A stretch of DNA of 64,000 nt from JAGOEX01 sp964630905 (GTDB taxonomy: Bacteria; UBP6; UBA1177), in contig CAZVWR010000013.1 of NCBI GenBank assembly GCA_964630905.1, positions 13,220 through 77,219 on the forward strand. Reading direction: 5' to 3'. Below are positions 1-8,543 of the stretch, in pieces. The position numbers were made by a program, and so were the translations under genes. Position 1 is the stretch's first letter, and the number at the start of each line of letters is the position of its first letter. The notes under the pieces were generated by a model. It was given only the letters and a program-made list of their open reading frames with translations, had not been told where the DNA came from and did no database searches.

Positions 1-633
1 TTTTAAAGAACCAGTCCCAGTTTGACGGACGCTATTTATATTTACAGCCCCTGATTTTGTCAATTTTTTTTTATCGAAGAGAGCATAGGCGTTGCGTGTA
101 TTTACAATAATTTCAGGGTATAACAGAAGAAGATATTTATTCACCTTCTCTACTTTTACAGGCTCTACAATCTCCCCTTTTCCGCTTATGAAAGCTGGAG
201 AACCGTAAAGAAAGAAAGGAACATCGCTACCTACCGGAAAAGCGATTTCATTAAGACTCTTTAAAGGAAGGTCTAAACCGAGATATTTATTTAAAAAGAT
301 TATAAATCCTGCCGCATTACTGCTTCCCCCTCCCAGCCCTGCTCCAGTGGGTATCGATTTTTCGAGCGTTATCTTAAAATCAGGAACGGGCATGTTTATA
401 TAAGATTTAAAGCTGTTAAAAGCTTTAAAAATAATATTTTTTTCTGTAGGAATATCTTCACTAATTCCGCTTGTTTCAACTTTAAACTTTGAACTTTCAC
501 TTATTTTAATGGTGTCAAAAAGATCTACAGGTATCATGAGTGATTCAATATAATGAAAACCGGATAATCCATCTTTACCGGTGATCTTGAGGAAAGTGTT
601 TATCTTGGCAGGAGTTTTTATTTCTGTATGCAT
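1..633 (-). CDS. ispE: 4-diphosphocytidyl-2-C-methyl-D-erythritol kinase (3' end outside window)
   Basis: Reading the minus strand from the ATG at 633 gives 211 uninterrupted codons to the window edge; IspE is usually about 280-290 residues, so roughly the last quarter is missing. IspE is a cytoplasmic GHMP kinase that phosphorylates CDP-methylerythritol in the MEP isoprenoid pathway. Visible signatures are the N-terminal PAKIN (catalytic Lys at about residue 10), the glycine-rich ATP loop PTGAGLGGGSSNAA at about 95-108, and GSDVPFFL at about 135-142 with the catalytic Asp. The start lies inside the end of coaD (16-nt overlap), so it is translationally coupled to coaD and rsmD. Confidence 0.93.
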   Translation of the reverse strand, partial: MHTEIKTPAKINTFLKITGKDGLSGFHYIESLMIPVDLFDTIKISESSKFKVETSGISEDIPTEKNIIFKAFNSFKSYINMPVPDFKITLEKSIPTGAGLGGGSSNAAGFIIFLNKYLGLDLPLKSLNEIAFPVGSDVPFFLYGSPAFISGKGEIVEPVKVEKVNKYLLLLYPEIIVNTRNAYALFDKKKLTKSGAVNINSVRQTGTGSLK

Positions 634-1112
634 TGAAATTTCTTTTTTATCTCATTTTCAACATTCGGTGTAAGAAAAAGGGAAAGGTCCATCCTGCTTT
701 TTGACGCTATTTCCTTTACAATGCTTGATGAAAGGAATGAATATTTCTCAGAGGTCATGAAAAATATGGATTCGAATTCAGGTTCCATCACCCTGTTAGT
801 AATGGCCATCTGGAATTCAAATTCAAAATCGGAAACGGCCCTGAGACCTCTTATTACGGTAAAGATGTTCATTTCCCTCGCAAAATTTACAAGTAATTCA
901 TCAAATGCGGTCACAGTTATCCTTTGATCATTTTTGAATATTTCAGAAATTTGTTCCTTCCTCTCATCCACAGAGAAGAGGGTCGTTTTGTTTTTATTTT
1001 CTCCGACAGCAATATAAATGCGGTCAAAGATCTTCAATGCTCTTTTAACAATATCAAGATGCCCTAAAGTGAAAGGATCAAAACTGCCCGGATATATCGC
1101 TTTTTTATCCAT
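618..1112 (-). CDS. coaD: phosphopantetheine adenylyltransferase
   Basis: CoaD transfers AMP to 4'-phosphopantetheine, the penultimate step of coenzyme A synthesis. The 164-residue product has the nucleotidyltransferase motif YPGSFDPFTLGH near the N-terminus (His at about 18 is the family's catalytic residue), RGLRAVSDFEFE in the middle, and SFLSSSIVKEIA, the family's ISSTxVR-type motif, near the C-terminus. I chose the ATG at 1112 because a GGGAGG site lies 7 nt upstream; an in-frame TTG at 1118 is almost inside that site. It overlaps rsmD only by adjacency (2-nt gap) and ispE by 16 nt. The rsmD-coaD order is common in bacteria. Confidence 0.95.
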   Translation of the reverse strand: MDKKAIYPGSFDPFTLGHLDIVKRALKIFDRIYIAVGENKNKTTLFSVDERKEQISEIFKNDQRITVTAFDELLVNFAREMNIFTVIRGLRAVSDFEFEFQMAITNRVMEPEFESIFFMTSEKYSFLSSSIVKEIASKSRMDLSLFLTPNVENEIKKKFQCIQK

Positions 1113-1114
1113 TT

Positions 1115-1672
1115 TCAAGCCTCCCAGTTATAAAAGAAAGAAAGGTGGGTGTCTCCGAATTTTTTATTCCTGTCTGACCATCCTGTTTTACTCCAGCTGG
1201 TCAAACTGCTTCCTTCCACACATATCACACATACTTCATCTATAATATCCGAACTTGTGATTCTTTCAAGCAGATCAGGGATCTTTTCTCCGATTACATA
1301 TGGCGGATCAATATAGATGGCGCTGAATTTCATTCCGGAAAAACAATCAGGATCAATGGAAAAGGCATCTCCGTTGAAAACTTTGACCAATTCATTAAGA
1401 CCCAACTCTTTTGAACTTTCCCTTATCTGATCTGCAGCTTTAAGATCGATCTCCACAGCACATGCGCGTTGAAATCCTCTGCTGACAGACTCGAAAGCAA
1501 ATGCTCCGCTGCCGGAAAAAATGTCAAGAAAGTTCCTGTTTTCAAAATTTATAAGAGAAAACAGCGAGTTAAAAAAAGCCGCTCTTACTTTTTCACATGT
1601 TGGACGAAGAGATGTTGACGGGACACGGAATCGTCTTGCTTTTAAGGAACCTGACGAAATTCGAAGATACAT
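1115..1672 (-). CDS. rsmD: 16S rRNA (guanine966-N2)-methyltransferase
   Basis: The 185-residue protein has the RsmD hallmarks: RPTxxxVR at about 23-30, the SAM-binding FSGSGAFAFESVSRG at about 52-66, and the DPPY catalytic motif at about 122-125. RsmD methylates N2 of a guanine in helix 31 of 16S rRNA in the assembled small subunit. Start is ATG at 1672, two bases downstream of the stop of the zinc-ribbon gene, so the genes form one minus-strand transcription unit with coaD and ispE. Confidence 0.93.
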   Translation of the reverse strand: MYLRISSGSLKARRFRVPSTSLRPTCEKVRAAFFNSLFSLINFENRNFLDIFSGSGAFAFESVSRGFQRACAVEIDLKAADQIRESSKELGLNELVKVFNGDAFSIDPDCFSGMKFSAIYIDPPYVIGEKIPDLLERITSSDIIDEVCVICVEGSSLTSWSKTGWSDRNKKFGDTHLSFFYNWEA

Positions 1673-1674
1673 TT

Positions 1675-2688
1675 TTACTGGCAGGCCTTGAGAAAGGCTT
1701 CAACCTGTGCCTTGTCAGGAGCATCCGGAGAATACTGTATATACTTCTTATAGTTTACGCATGCCTGTTTCTGATTTTGAAGATATGCATATGCAATCCC
1801 CAGAAATTTATATACCGGCCCATTTGTCGGATTTATTCTGGACGCATTTTTATATTCATGCAAAGCATCCGTATATTTTTTGTCTGCAAGCGCTTTGTGA
1901 CCAGCTTTAATATAGCTGTCAAAACTTCCCTTGGAATCATTCTGAGGACGGACAGTTTCTGCTTTTTTCACAACCTTTGGCTGTTGTTTCCGTACTTCTT
2001 TCTTTTTAGATGCAGGAGCCTGTTCCTCAACAACTTTTTTATCATCAATCTTCTTTTCAATTATTTTAGATTCTTTTGCTTTTTCTTCCTCGACTATGGT
2101 TTCTTCAACATTTTCAACCGGCTTTTCTATTTTCTTTTTATATATCGGCTCAACACTTTCCTCATCAATGTTTTCTATGTCCTCTTCATCAGGTTCATCA
2201 ACTTTGTTCTCTTCTTTGTTATTTACCGCTGAAGCAAGTTTTGTGTCTTTACTGCTGTTATTATCAGAAGCAAAGATAAATATAAGAAAAACAATTATTA
2301 AGACAACAGCTCCGGCTATACCGATAAGTATTTTTTTGTCAGGCAGCTTGAATCCGGAACTTTCCTTGCCGTCTGTTTCAGGATAAAGTTCCTTAATGAT
2401 GTTTGCTATCTCCTGCTGCTCTTTATCGGGTTTGGATGAGAAGAATTCATCATTCAGAGTTATTCTTTCTGTAGGACCTCTCTCCTTCTTTACCTGTTTT
2501 TCTTCAGGCTGTTCGGGCTTTTTTTCAGGAACAGAGTCAGCACTGGTTTTTTCTGCGGGTTTTTCAGGCGTTGTGATCTGTTCTGTCACTGAAGCGACAG
2601 AAACATTGTCACTTGCACACATTGGGCATGTGGTCCTGCGATCAGGAACTTCTGCTGAAAAACCACAATTGTTACAAATAAATTTCAT
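1675..2688 (-). CDS. zinc-ribbon, single-TM, TPR protein
   Basis: The 337-residue protein starts with a zinc ribbon (Cys5-x2-Cys8 and Cys21-x2-Cys24), followed by a Pro/Glu/Lys-rich linker, one membrane helix at about 119-140, a long Glu/Lys-rich low-complexity segment (about 145-250), and a C-terminal tetratricopeptide region (about 255-337) with an alternating AxxxYxxAL pattern. This order, ribbon then TM then TPR, resembles predicted membrane proteins of Myxococcota and relatives; the orientation would put the ribbon in the cytoplasm and the TPR in the periplasm. No enzymatic motif is seen. It lies 2 bp upstream of rsmD. The exact role is unknown. Confidence 0.8.
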   Translation of the reverse strand: MKFICNNCGFSAEVPDRRTTCPMCASDNVSVASVTEQITTPEKPAEKTSADSVPEKKPEQPEEKQVKKERGPTERITLNDEFFSSKPDKEQQEIANIIKELYPETDGKESSGFKLPDKKILIGIAGAVVLIIVFLIFIFASDNNSSKDTKLASAVNNKEENKVDEPDEEDIENIDEESVEPIYKKKIEKPVENVEETIVEEEKAKESKIIEKKIDDKKVVEEQAPASKKKEVRKQQPKVVKKAETVRPQNDSKGSFDSYIKAGHKALADKKYTDALHEYKNASRINPTNGPVYKFLGIAYAYLQNQKQACVNYKKYIQYSPDAPDKAQVEAFLKACQ

Positions 2689-2691
2689 AGT

Positions 2692-4218
2692 TCACCCATT
2701 CAGAGGTTTTGCCTTTATTACAGGTTTTCCTTCTTTTTCTTCAATTGAGAACTGGACATCCGAACATTTATATTTGGCCATGATCGAAGCACGGTTAGTC
2801 CTCACTTTGCCGATAAAAGACCGTTTTTCGTTTTCTGTAACTCCTTCACCATTCTTTTCCTTTACTTTGCAGTAATCCAGCCAAAGTTTTTCCATCGGAT
2901 CCAACGGTTCAGGATCAGGCACAATACTGTTTGTTATCAAACCTTCTTTATTCTCTACTTCCATTATCTGAGTTTTTTCGTTATCATCGTCGAAATTTGA
3001 AGGAGGCGGAGCTTTGGGAGTGGCTTTAGCCACAGGTTTTCTATTATCGGAAAGAGCCTGTATCGGTTTTTTCGGAGTATTTTCTATGTCATCCACACCG
3101 AAAGGATCAGGTATCTGTGCATCGAATTCAGCTTTTCTGTTCAACGCTTCATCTTTTTTCATTCCGGCATTTCCAATCGGACCTGAAGAAGAATCAGCAT
3201 TTTCAAAATGTCTTAAATATTTTGATACGAGTGTGTTCAATGCAGAAACGGCTATGTCTGCTCCATGAGAATACTTCTTCATAACAAGTTTTTCGCCAAC
3301 CTTCATTACAGATATGTCAGCGGCAAGATTTCTGAAAACTTTATCAATTGTGTGAGTTACAATAAAGGTAAAGAAAAGGGTTATTATGATGCCGGCAAGG
3401 GTATATATTAATGAATAGAGAACCACTTTGCTGTAATCTTCCCATCCCGGCATGGTTGATATGAGTGTTATGAAAACGACCTTTTCTCCACCGAGCATAT
3501 CGTAAGGCATAAAATAACTGTTAAGAAATGTCCAGTTGTTAAGTTCTTTCTGTCCCTGCGATTTAATGAGGTCTTCAACGGCATCTTTCACTTTATCGCC
3601 ACCGCAGGATTGTTCAACCTCGCTCCATTTGGAATTCATTGTTTCAGTAATGAATTTATCACCCATGAAAACTCTGACAGGCATAGGGAAGTCATTCACA
3701 TTAAATGCAAGTGTGAGTTTCTTTACACTCACTGCTGCAAAAAGTTTCTGCCCTTCTCCGGGAACATCCGTCATAACAGGTACTACACCGAGAAGATACA
3801 TGGAGTCGTTGACAAGTATTGATCCGTCAGAAGCGGACCCTTCTTTCAAAGCTCTTTCAACTGCCGGAATACCTTTGTGTGAAGACATAAGCTTCGTGTC
3901 GCCTGCAACAAAATTTCCGTTCTGATCAACAACGACATATTCAGTAAGTGATTTTATTTCAACAATTCTTACAGGAGCATTTTTTGAAGCTTTTTCAAAT
4001 TTCAGCTGTCTTGCAATATTAAATGAGTTTGCAATTAGAGAGTATGTTGTGTTTTTTACCTTTTCCTCTACCAGCCTGACACTGTTTTTCGGTCCCTGCT
4101 GAATGTCAATTTTAGTTATAAATGACCTGAAAAGAGTGAAGTTTACCGCTGAAAGGGCCGAAATAACTACAGCCATTAAGAAGAAAACCTTTAGTTTTAA
4201 ACCGAGGTTACTGAACAT
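2692..4218 (-). CDS. two-TM sensor protein with MXAN_5187-like C-terminal domain
   Basis: The 508-residue protein has an N-terminal membrane helix (about 6-28), a periplasmic region of about 230 residues that includes a Cache-like stretch (VVDQNGNFVAGDTKLM), and a second helix at about 262-290. A disordered Pro/Lys-rich cytoplasmic linker follows, then a compact tail beginning LWLDYCKVKEKNGE and ending VIKAKPL. I recognise the tail as resembling the MXAN_5187 C-terminal domain of myxobacterial proteins; that is recall, not a search result. No kinase, GGDEF or methyl-accepting region is present. ATG start with a GGAG site 8 nt upstream. It is 3 bp upstream of the zinc-ribbon gene, so probably co-expressed. 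Confidence 0.75.
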   Translation of the reverse strand: MFSNLGLKLKVFFLMAVVISALSAVNFTLFRSFITKIDIQQGPKNSVRLVEEKVKNTTYSLIANSFNIARQLKFEKASKNAPVRIVEIKSLTEYVVVDQNGNFVAGDTKLMSSHKGIPAVERALKEGSASDGSILVNDSMYLLGVVPVMTDVPGEGQKLFAAVSVKKLTLAFNVNDFPMPVRVFMGDKFITETMNSKWSEVEQSCGGDKVKDAVEDLIKSQGQKELNNWTFLNSYFMPYDMLGGEKVVFITLISTMPGWEDYSKVVLYSLIYTLAGIIITLFFTFIVTHTIDKVFRNLAADISVMKVGEKLVMKKYSHGADIAVSALNTLVSKYLRHFENADSSSGPIGNAGMKKDEALNRKAEFDAQIPDPFGVDDIENTPKKPIQALSDNRKPVAKATPKAPPPSNFDDDNEKTQIMEVENKEGLITNSIVPDPEPLDPMEKLWLDYCKVKEKNGEGVTENEKRSFIGKVRTNRASIMAKYKCSDVQFSIEEKEGKPVIKAKPLNG

Positions 4219-4248
4219 TTTTATATCTCCAAACTTTTGATTGTCATA

Positions 4249-4989
4249 TCACTCTCCGGGCATTGATATTGTTGTTGAATACGATGTCGAATTTATGCTG
4301 AACACTGTTCCTTCTTCTATTTTGTATCCAATATTCTGAGCGGCATTCGATATCATTACAAAATCTTCCTGATAAACCCATCTTATACCGTAATAAACCC
4401 TGACAGTATATGTTCCTGGAGCTATGTCTGGAATTTCTATTCTGTTTGAACCCTCATCTATTACAAAAAGATAGGTGTTCTGTAAAACCCTTACATAGAC
4501 TGTATTCCACTGAAACACTGTATCAACAATGGTATAGTCACCGGAAGAAGAAAACACATGAGTTACTGAACCTTTTGCAGGAACCGTCAGTTCGACTTTT
4601 TCGCTGTTTTCCCCTTCTTTAAGGATATTTATCTTTCTTGGGAAATCCTCTTTATTTTCAATCGTCAAAACACCCTCAGTTGGAAGAAGCACATTGCTTC
4701 TACTTATTGCGGCACCTATAAGTTCAAGCGTTTCAGTAACATTTTTAACAGTTTGATATCCTTCTATTACGAAAGAATATTTTTCCCTCTCTAAAGGTTT
4801 GGGGACTTCAACGACAGGAAAGCGCCAGTAACCGTCAGCAATGTCCACCGTCTTGTGATCCGCCTTTTCAACCCCCTTTTTGTAACTTATAAGGATCTTG
4901 AGCATGCCTGCCTGCAAATTGAAAGGATGCAGAATGAGAAAAACAACTGTGACGATCATTAAACATGCTGTTTTTGTCAAATTGACCAC
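4249..4989 (-). CDS. secreted protein of unknown function
   Basis: The product begins with a clear signal peptide (hydrophobic stretch ACLMIVTVVFLILHPF, then a likely cleavage near LQA-G). The rest (about 220 residues) looks like beta-rich modules with alternating hydrophobic and polar residues; I recognise no family. I chose the GTG at 4989 because AGAGG lies 4 nt upstream and the signal peptide then starts properly; an in-frame ATG at 5031 would add 14 charged residues and overlap the upstream gene by 41 nt. It sits between the long TPR gene and the two-TM sensor on the same strand, which suggests a shared envelope function. Confidence 0.72.
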   Translation of the reverse strand: MVNLTKTACLMIVTVVFLILHPFNLQAGMLKILISYKKGVEKADHKTVDIADGYWRFPVVEVPKPLEREKYSFVIEGYQTVKNVTETLELIGAAISRSNVLLPTEGVLTIENKEDFPRKINILKEGENSEKVELTVPAKGSVTHVFSSSGDYTIVDTVFQWNTVYVRVLQNTYLFVIDEGSNRIEIPDIAPGTYTVRVYYGIRWVYQEDFVMISNAAQNIGYKIEEGTVFSINSTSYSTTISMPGE

Positions 4990-4990
4990 A

Positions 4991-7087
4991 TTACCTCTTT
5001 GTTCTGTTCTTTTTAGAATTTTCCAATTCATCTATCTGCTCTTTTATTGAACTTAAAATCTCTTCATCTTCAGTAAATCCTTCAGCTTCCTTGAGCAACT
5101 TGACTGCCTGTTCCGGTTTTCCTGCGGCTGTATAAGCCTGTGCAAGACCTGTTAGACATGCGATGTTATTTCTGTCAGCGGAAAGAATTTTGTTGAAAAG
5201 TGTTATTGCTTCGGAAAACAATCCCATTGAGAGATGACTTAGTGCCATATCGTACAGGTCGTCTGCTCCGTTTCCTTCTATAGATGAGTTTTCAATGACA
5301 TTTTTCATTTCTTTCATTGTATCGGAAAGATTGTCTTCCTTTTTTATGGGGAGTATTTCTTTTATGCCGGTTAAAAAACGGGAATCGGGGTAATTTATCA
5401 GAAGTTCCTGAAGAAGCTGGGTCGCACTTGTAAAATCTTCAATGCTTATGTAGAATTCAAGTTCATCAAGCTGTTGCTGAGGCGGTTCCTGAAGTTCGGA
5501 AAGGATGTCCATTGTCATATTTTCAAATTCTGATTTTTCAGTACCGCTCTGTTCATCAGCAGGATCTGTCAATTCAAAAGGTTCAGACTGATCTTCAGGT
5601 TCAAGAAGTTCGATCGATTCCTCTTCTTCATCTGCCTCTTCGGAAACAGCGCCGACCTTCTCATTTTGCGGTAGATCAGGTATTCCTTCAAATATGTCGT
5701 TGTTCTGTATGTCGCTGTCAAGATCTTTCATCTGCTCAATGATCTTTCCTTTTCTTTGACCGATTCTCGGATCACCGGGGCCGACAATGTTTTCTGCATC
5801 AATTAGAAGATCTTTTGCTTCCTGATAGCTGCCGCAGCTTATTTTAAGATCTATCAGCGAGATTATTAGATCTCCGGCAGTTTCCATTTCTCCCGATTCT
5901 ATGTTCGCCTGTATGAGAACATCTATCGCCTCGGGAGATGTTCTCCATTCTCTGCATGACTGGATCTTATCAATCGCCTTGCTGAAAAGTCTGTAACTCA
6001 GGAAAACTCCCGCTTCTTTTATAGCTGTTTCGATATCTATCAAAGGAACATTCTCATCAGCTTGTGCAACTTCCTGACCGTCTTTTTCATTTTCCTGGTC
6101 ATCAGTTTCAACATCTATGTCCAGAACAAGGTCTATATGCTCGTCATCTTCATTCATTCCAATCATGCTGGAATCAATTTTGTCCGATATGAGGTCTCTG
6201 AGCCTGTTGTCTTCGTTAAGAACCGAAAGAGCCTCTCTGTCATGCGGATCGATCTCAAGGATCTTCCTGTACATTCTGTCTCTTTCCTGAATATCCTGCC
6301 TTTGTGCACATACAACAGCGATCTGTTTGTAGATCGATGTGAGCTTTCTGGTCTCTCCGAGTTTTTCAAAAACAAATGCGAGCTTTTCAAGAAACTCTAT
6401 CGAATCAGGTGTATCAACTATGAGTTTCTGAAGAACAGCAAGGGCGTTTGAATAACTTCCGCTCTTGAGATAAAGATTGACGAGGTCTCTTCCTATAGCA
6501 CTGTCACCATTGGTCGCTGTGTATAAAAGTTTGAGCACACCTGCATATTCGTTGACCTTATCTGTACCCTTTAATGATTCTGCAACCGGAATAAGAAGTT
6601 TCTCCGCTTCATGGTACATCTTTTCAGCAACGAGCATATTCCCGAGTTTGACCGAAAAATTGATGTTGCCCGGGAACATTTCTATCATTTTTCTAAGAAT
6701 GTTTATTGCGGCAAGCTTGTTTCCTATCTTAGCATAATAGTTTACAGCGGTCTGATATCTCATTGTAGCATCTTTTATAAGACCGCTCTGCCTGTCATAA
6801 TCTGCAAGAAGAACATTTATCTTGCCGTGTTCGGAGTTTATCATCAGAGCCTGTTTCAGGACAGCTTTTGCCTTATTCAGAAAACCTTTCTTTTCAAAAA
6901 GTATCGCCGCTTTTTCATAAAGTTCGATCGCTTTATCTTCGTTTCCGGCTCTTGCATAAAGCTCTGCAAGTCGCACATAAGCCCTGTCATCATCGGGTCT
7001 TTTCTTGATCAGATCTTCGAATTGTTCTATTTCAGTATCGTTTTTCTTTCCCTTAAGAAGAAACCGCCCCGGATTTGTATTTGCCAA
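4991..7087 (-). CDS. large tetratricopeptide-repeat protein
   Basis: The 698-residue protein has no signal peptide. Tetratricopeptide repeats fill residues about 20-300 (for example AYVRLAELYARAGNEDKAIE and later DLVNLYLKSGSYSNALAVL), an acidic Glu/Asp-rich linker lies at about 315-350 and again at about 485-530, and more TPRs follow in the last 150 residues. TPR scaffolds bind other proteins; no catalytic motif is visible. The start is a TTG at 7087 with AGAAGGT about 8 nt upstream. It is 18 bp downstream of efp on the same strand and may be expressed from the efp promoter. Confidence 0.82.
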   Translation of the reverse strand: MANTNPGRFLLKGKKNDTEIEQFEDLIKKRPDDDRAYVRLAELYARAGNEDKAIELYEKAAILFEKKGFLNKAKAVLKQALMINSEHGKINVLLADYDRQSGLIKDATMRYQTAVNYYAKIGNKLAAINILRKMIEMFPGNINFSVKLGNMLVAEKMYHEAEKLLIPVAESLKGTDKVNEYAGVLKLLYTATNGDSAIGRDLVNLYLKSGSYSNALAVLQKLIVDTPDSIEFLEKLAFVFEKLGETRKLTSIYKQIAVVCAQRQDIQERDRMYRKILEIDPHDREALSVLNEDNRLRDLISDKIDSSMIGMNEDDEHIDLVLDIDVETDDQENEKDGQEVAQADENVPLIDIETAIKEAGVFLSYRLFSKAIDKIQSCREWRTSPEAIDVLIQANIESGEMETAGDLIISLIDLKISCGSYQEAKDLLIDAENIVGPGDPRIGQRKGKIIEQMKDLDSDIQNNDIFEGIPDLPQNEKVGAVSEEADEEEESIELLEPEDQSEPFELTDPADEQSGTEKSEFENMTMDILSELQEPPQQQLDELEFYISIEDFTSATQLLQELLINYPDSRFLTGIKEILPIKKEDNLSDTMKEMKNVIENSSIEGNGADDLYDMALSHLSMGLFSEAITLFNKILSADRNNIACLTGLAQAYTAAGKPEQAVKLLKEAEGFTEDEEILSSIKEQIDELENSKKNRTKR

Positions 7088-7105
7088 TTTGCTTACCTTC
7101 TGATT

Positions 7106-7669
7106 TTACTTTTTAACACGCTCAATGTAAGTGAATTCCTCAGTGCTGATCCTTATGACATCTCCAGTTGAAATGAAAAGAGGAACCATAACCTGACCGC
7201 CTGTGACAAGTTTCGCAGGCTTATAGGAGGTTGTTACTGTATCTCCCTTAAACCCGGGATCTGTTTCAGCTATCTCAAGTTCAATGAACTGAGGCAGATC
7301 TACAGATATGGGCTGTCCATTATAAAAAAGAACTGTTACCTTTTCATTCTCTTTCATGTAGGGTATCGCATCCTCGATAACCTTTTCGTCTATTGATATC
7401 TGTTCAAATGACTCGCTGTCCATAAAATAGTAATGGTCTCCGTCGGTGTAAAGATATTCCATAACCCTTTCCTCAAGATCAGGTTTGTCAACCCTTTCAC
7501 CGGAGAGGAATGTTCTTTCCGCAATAGAACCCGAAAGCACATTTCTGAGCTTCGCCTTAATTACAGCTCTCCTTTTCTGCTGGATATGCTGAAGTTCGAC
7601 AATCTGAAACGGAGTCCCTTCAATTTCTATTCTCAAACCCTTTCTGAATTCTGAAGTCTGAATAGCCAT
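7106..7669 (-). CDS. efp: elongation factor P with unusual loop
   Basis: The 187-residue protein matches EF-P over its length: an N-terminal KOW-like domain (about 1-65) and two OB domains, ending in the GDVIRISTEEFTYIERV signature. EF-P enters the ribosomal E site and relieves stalling at consecutive prolines. The loop that usually reads PGKG reads QQKRR here (residues 30-34), with a Lys at 32 in the position of the usually modified Lys. The start is ATG 7669, 7 nt after AAGGAG; a TTG at 7675 is less likely. A good promoter lies at 7722-7750. See the finding on this loop. Confidence 0.93.
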   Translation of the reverse strand: MAIQTSEFRKGLRIEIEGTPFQIVELQHIQQKRRAVIKAKLRNVLSGSIAERTFLSGERVDKPDLEERVMEYLYTDGDHYYFMDSESFEQISIDEKVIEDAIPYMKENEKVTVLFYNGQPISVDLPQFIELEIAETDPGFKGDTVTTSYKPAKLVTGGQVMVPLFISTGDVIRISTEEFTYIERVKK

Positions 7670-7721
7670 TTTCAATCTCCTTTTAGCTTAAAAAAACAAC
7701 CCCTCAAACAAAAAGCACCAA

Positions 7722-7750
7722 ATACTAATGTTGAGGCGTATCTTTGTCAA
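7722..7750 (-). promoter_or_regulatory. sigma70-type promoter of efp
   Basis: On the minus strand TTGACA (7750-7745) is followed 17 bp later by TAGTAT (7727-7722), about 50 bp before the efp start. The -35 overlaps the stop codon of aroQ, so efp has its own promoter although it follows aroQ on the same strand. Confidence 0.65.
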
Positions 7751-8199
7751 GTTTTAGAACTCCTATTTTCATAGTTTTTTAAAATTAAGTATAGAGCTTC
7801 CACAGCTGATGCATAAGTATATACACCGAGTCCGCAAATGAAGGCAGATGCGATGTCGCTTAAAAAGGAACGGTGCCTGAAATCCTCTCTGCCGAATATG
7901 TTCGTCAGGTGGGCTTCAACAAAAGGGATTCCGCTGCAGAGGGCCGCATCTCTTATGAGAACACTTGTGTGTGTGTAGGATCCGGGATTTAAAATCATTC
8001 CGTCACATTTACATCCTGCGATCAGCCCCGCGAGCTCTCCTTCAAGATAACTGCTGAAAAATTGAACACTTACAGAGAGCTGGCCAGCTTTTTCAAGGGT
8101 CGTTCCTACAAGATCCTCCCTTGTGAAAGAACCATAAACAGCGGGCTCTCTTGTGCCGATGCGGTCAAGAAGAGGCCCCTCAATAATGCAGATCTTCAT
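7747..8199 (-). CDS. aroQ: 3-dehydroquinate dehydratase, type II
   Basis: The 150-residue protein is a type II dehydroquinase, the third step of the shikimate pathway. It keeps the GTREPxVYG loop with the catalytic Tyr, EGELAGLI, NPGSYTHTSVLIRDA for substrate binding, the VEAHLTN segment with the catalytic His, and a C-terminal ICGLGVYTYASAVEAL. The usual QSNHEGEL reads FSSYLEGEL here, a mild change. It overlaps the small upstream gene by 4 nt (ATGA) and has GAGG about 7 nt before its ATG. The other shikimate genes of the window are about 30 kb away. Confidence 0.93.
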   Translation of the reverse strand: MKICIIEGPLLDRIGTREPAVYGSFTREDLVGTTLEKAGQLSVSVQFFSSYLEGELAGLIAGCKCDGMILNPGSYTHTSVLIRDAALCSGIPFVEAHLTNIFGREDFRHRSFLSDIASAFICGLGVYTYASAVEALYLILKNYENRSSKT

Positions 8200-8417
8200 A
8201 TGAAATCCTCATCGTCATTTATTTCATTCCATCTAATCTGTGCCCAGAGCGAAAGAAGGTATGCCGCATCAGGTCTTTCGGTGGCAATCTTTGAAACACC
8301 GTTGATCACTTTCATGGTCTCTGATGAATTTTCAGCCGCTACCTGACCGGACATAGATTCCGCCTGTGTCCAGTTCTTCTGTTTAAGAGCTATAAGCACC
8401 ATCGTTTCAGTGATCAT
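8196..8417 (-). CDS. small protein of unknown function upstream of aroQ
   Basis: This 73-residue reading frame starts with ATG six nucleotides after GGAGG and overlaps aroQ by four nucleotides, which is good evidence of a real coupled gene. The sequence is predicted mostly helical (ALKQKNWTQAESMSGQ, KIATERPDAAYLLSLWAQIRWNE), with an acidic C-terminus. I recognise no family and see no signal peptide or metal site. It could be an assembly or regulatory partner of a shikimate-pathway enzyme, but nothing in the sequence proves that. Confidence 0.6.
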   Translation of the reverse strand: MITETMVLIALKQKNWTQAESMSGQVAAENSSETMKVINGVSKIATERPDAAYLLSLWAQIRWNEINDDEDFI

Positions 8418-8479
8418 TCAAATCCTCCACGGCAAGACTGATCGAAGCTAACAGATTGATTTCTGTGAGTCAAGAAAAG

Positions 8480-8508
8480 TTGCCTTTAAAATGAACTTCT
8501 GATATTTA
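8480..8508 (+). promoter_or_regulatory. possible promoter of purH
   Basis: TTGCCT (8480-8485) and TATTTA (8503-8508) are 17 bp apart, 35 bp before the purH start, in the intergenic region between divergent genes. Both boxes are imperfect, so this is tentative. Confidence 0.35.
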
Positions 8509-8543
8509 ACCGCAAGTTGCTGTTTTTTATAAGGAGAATCAAA

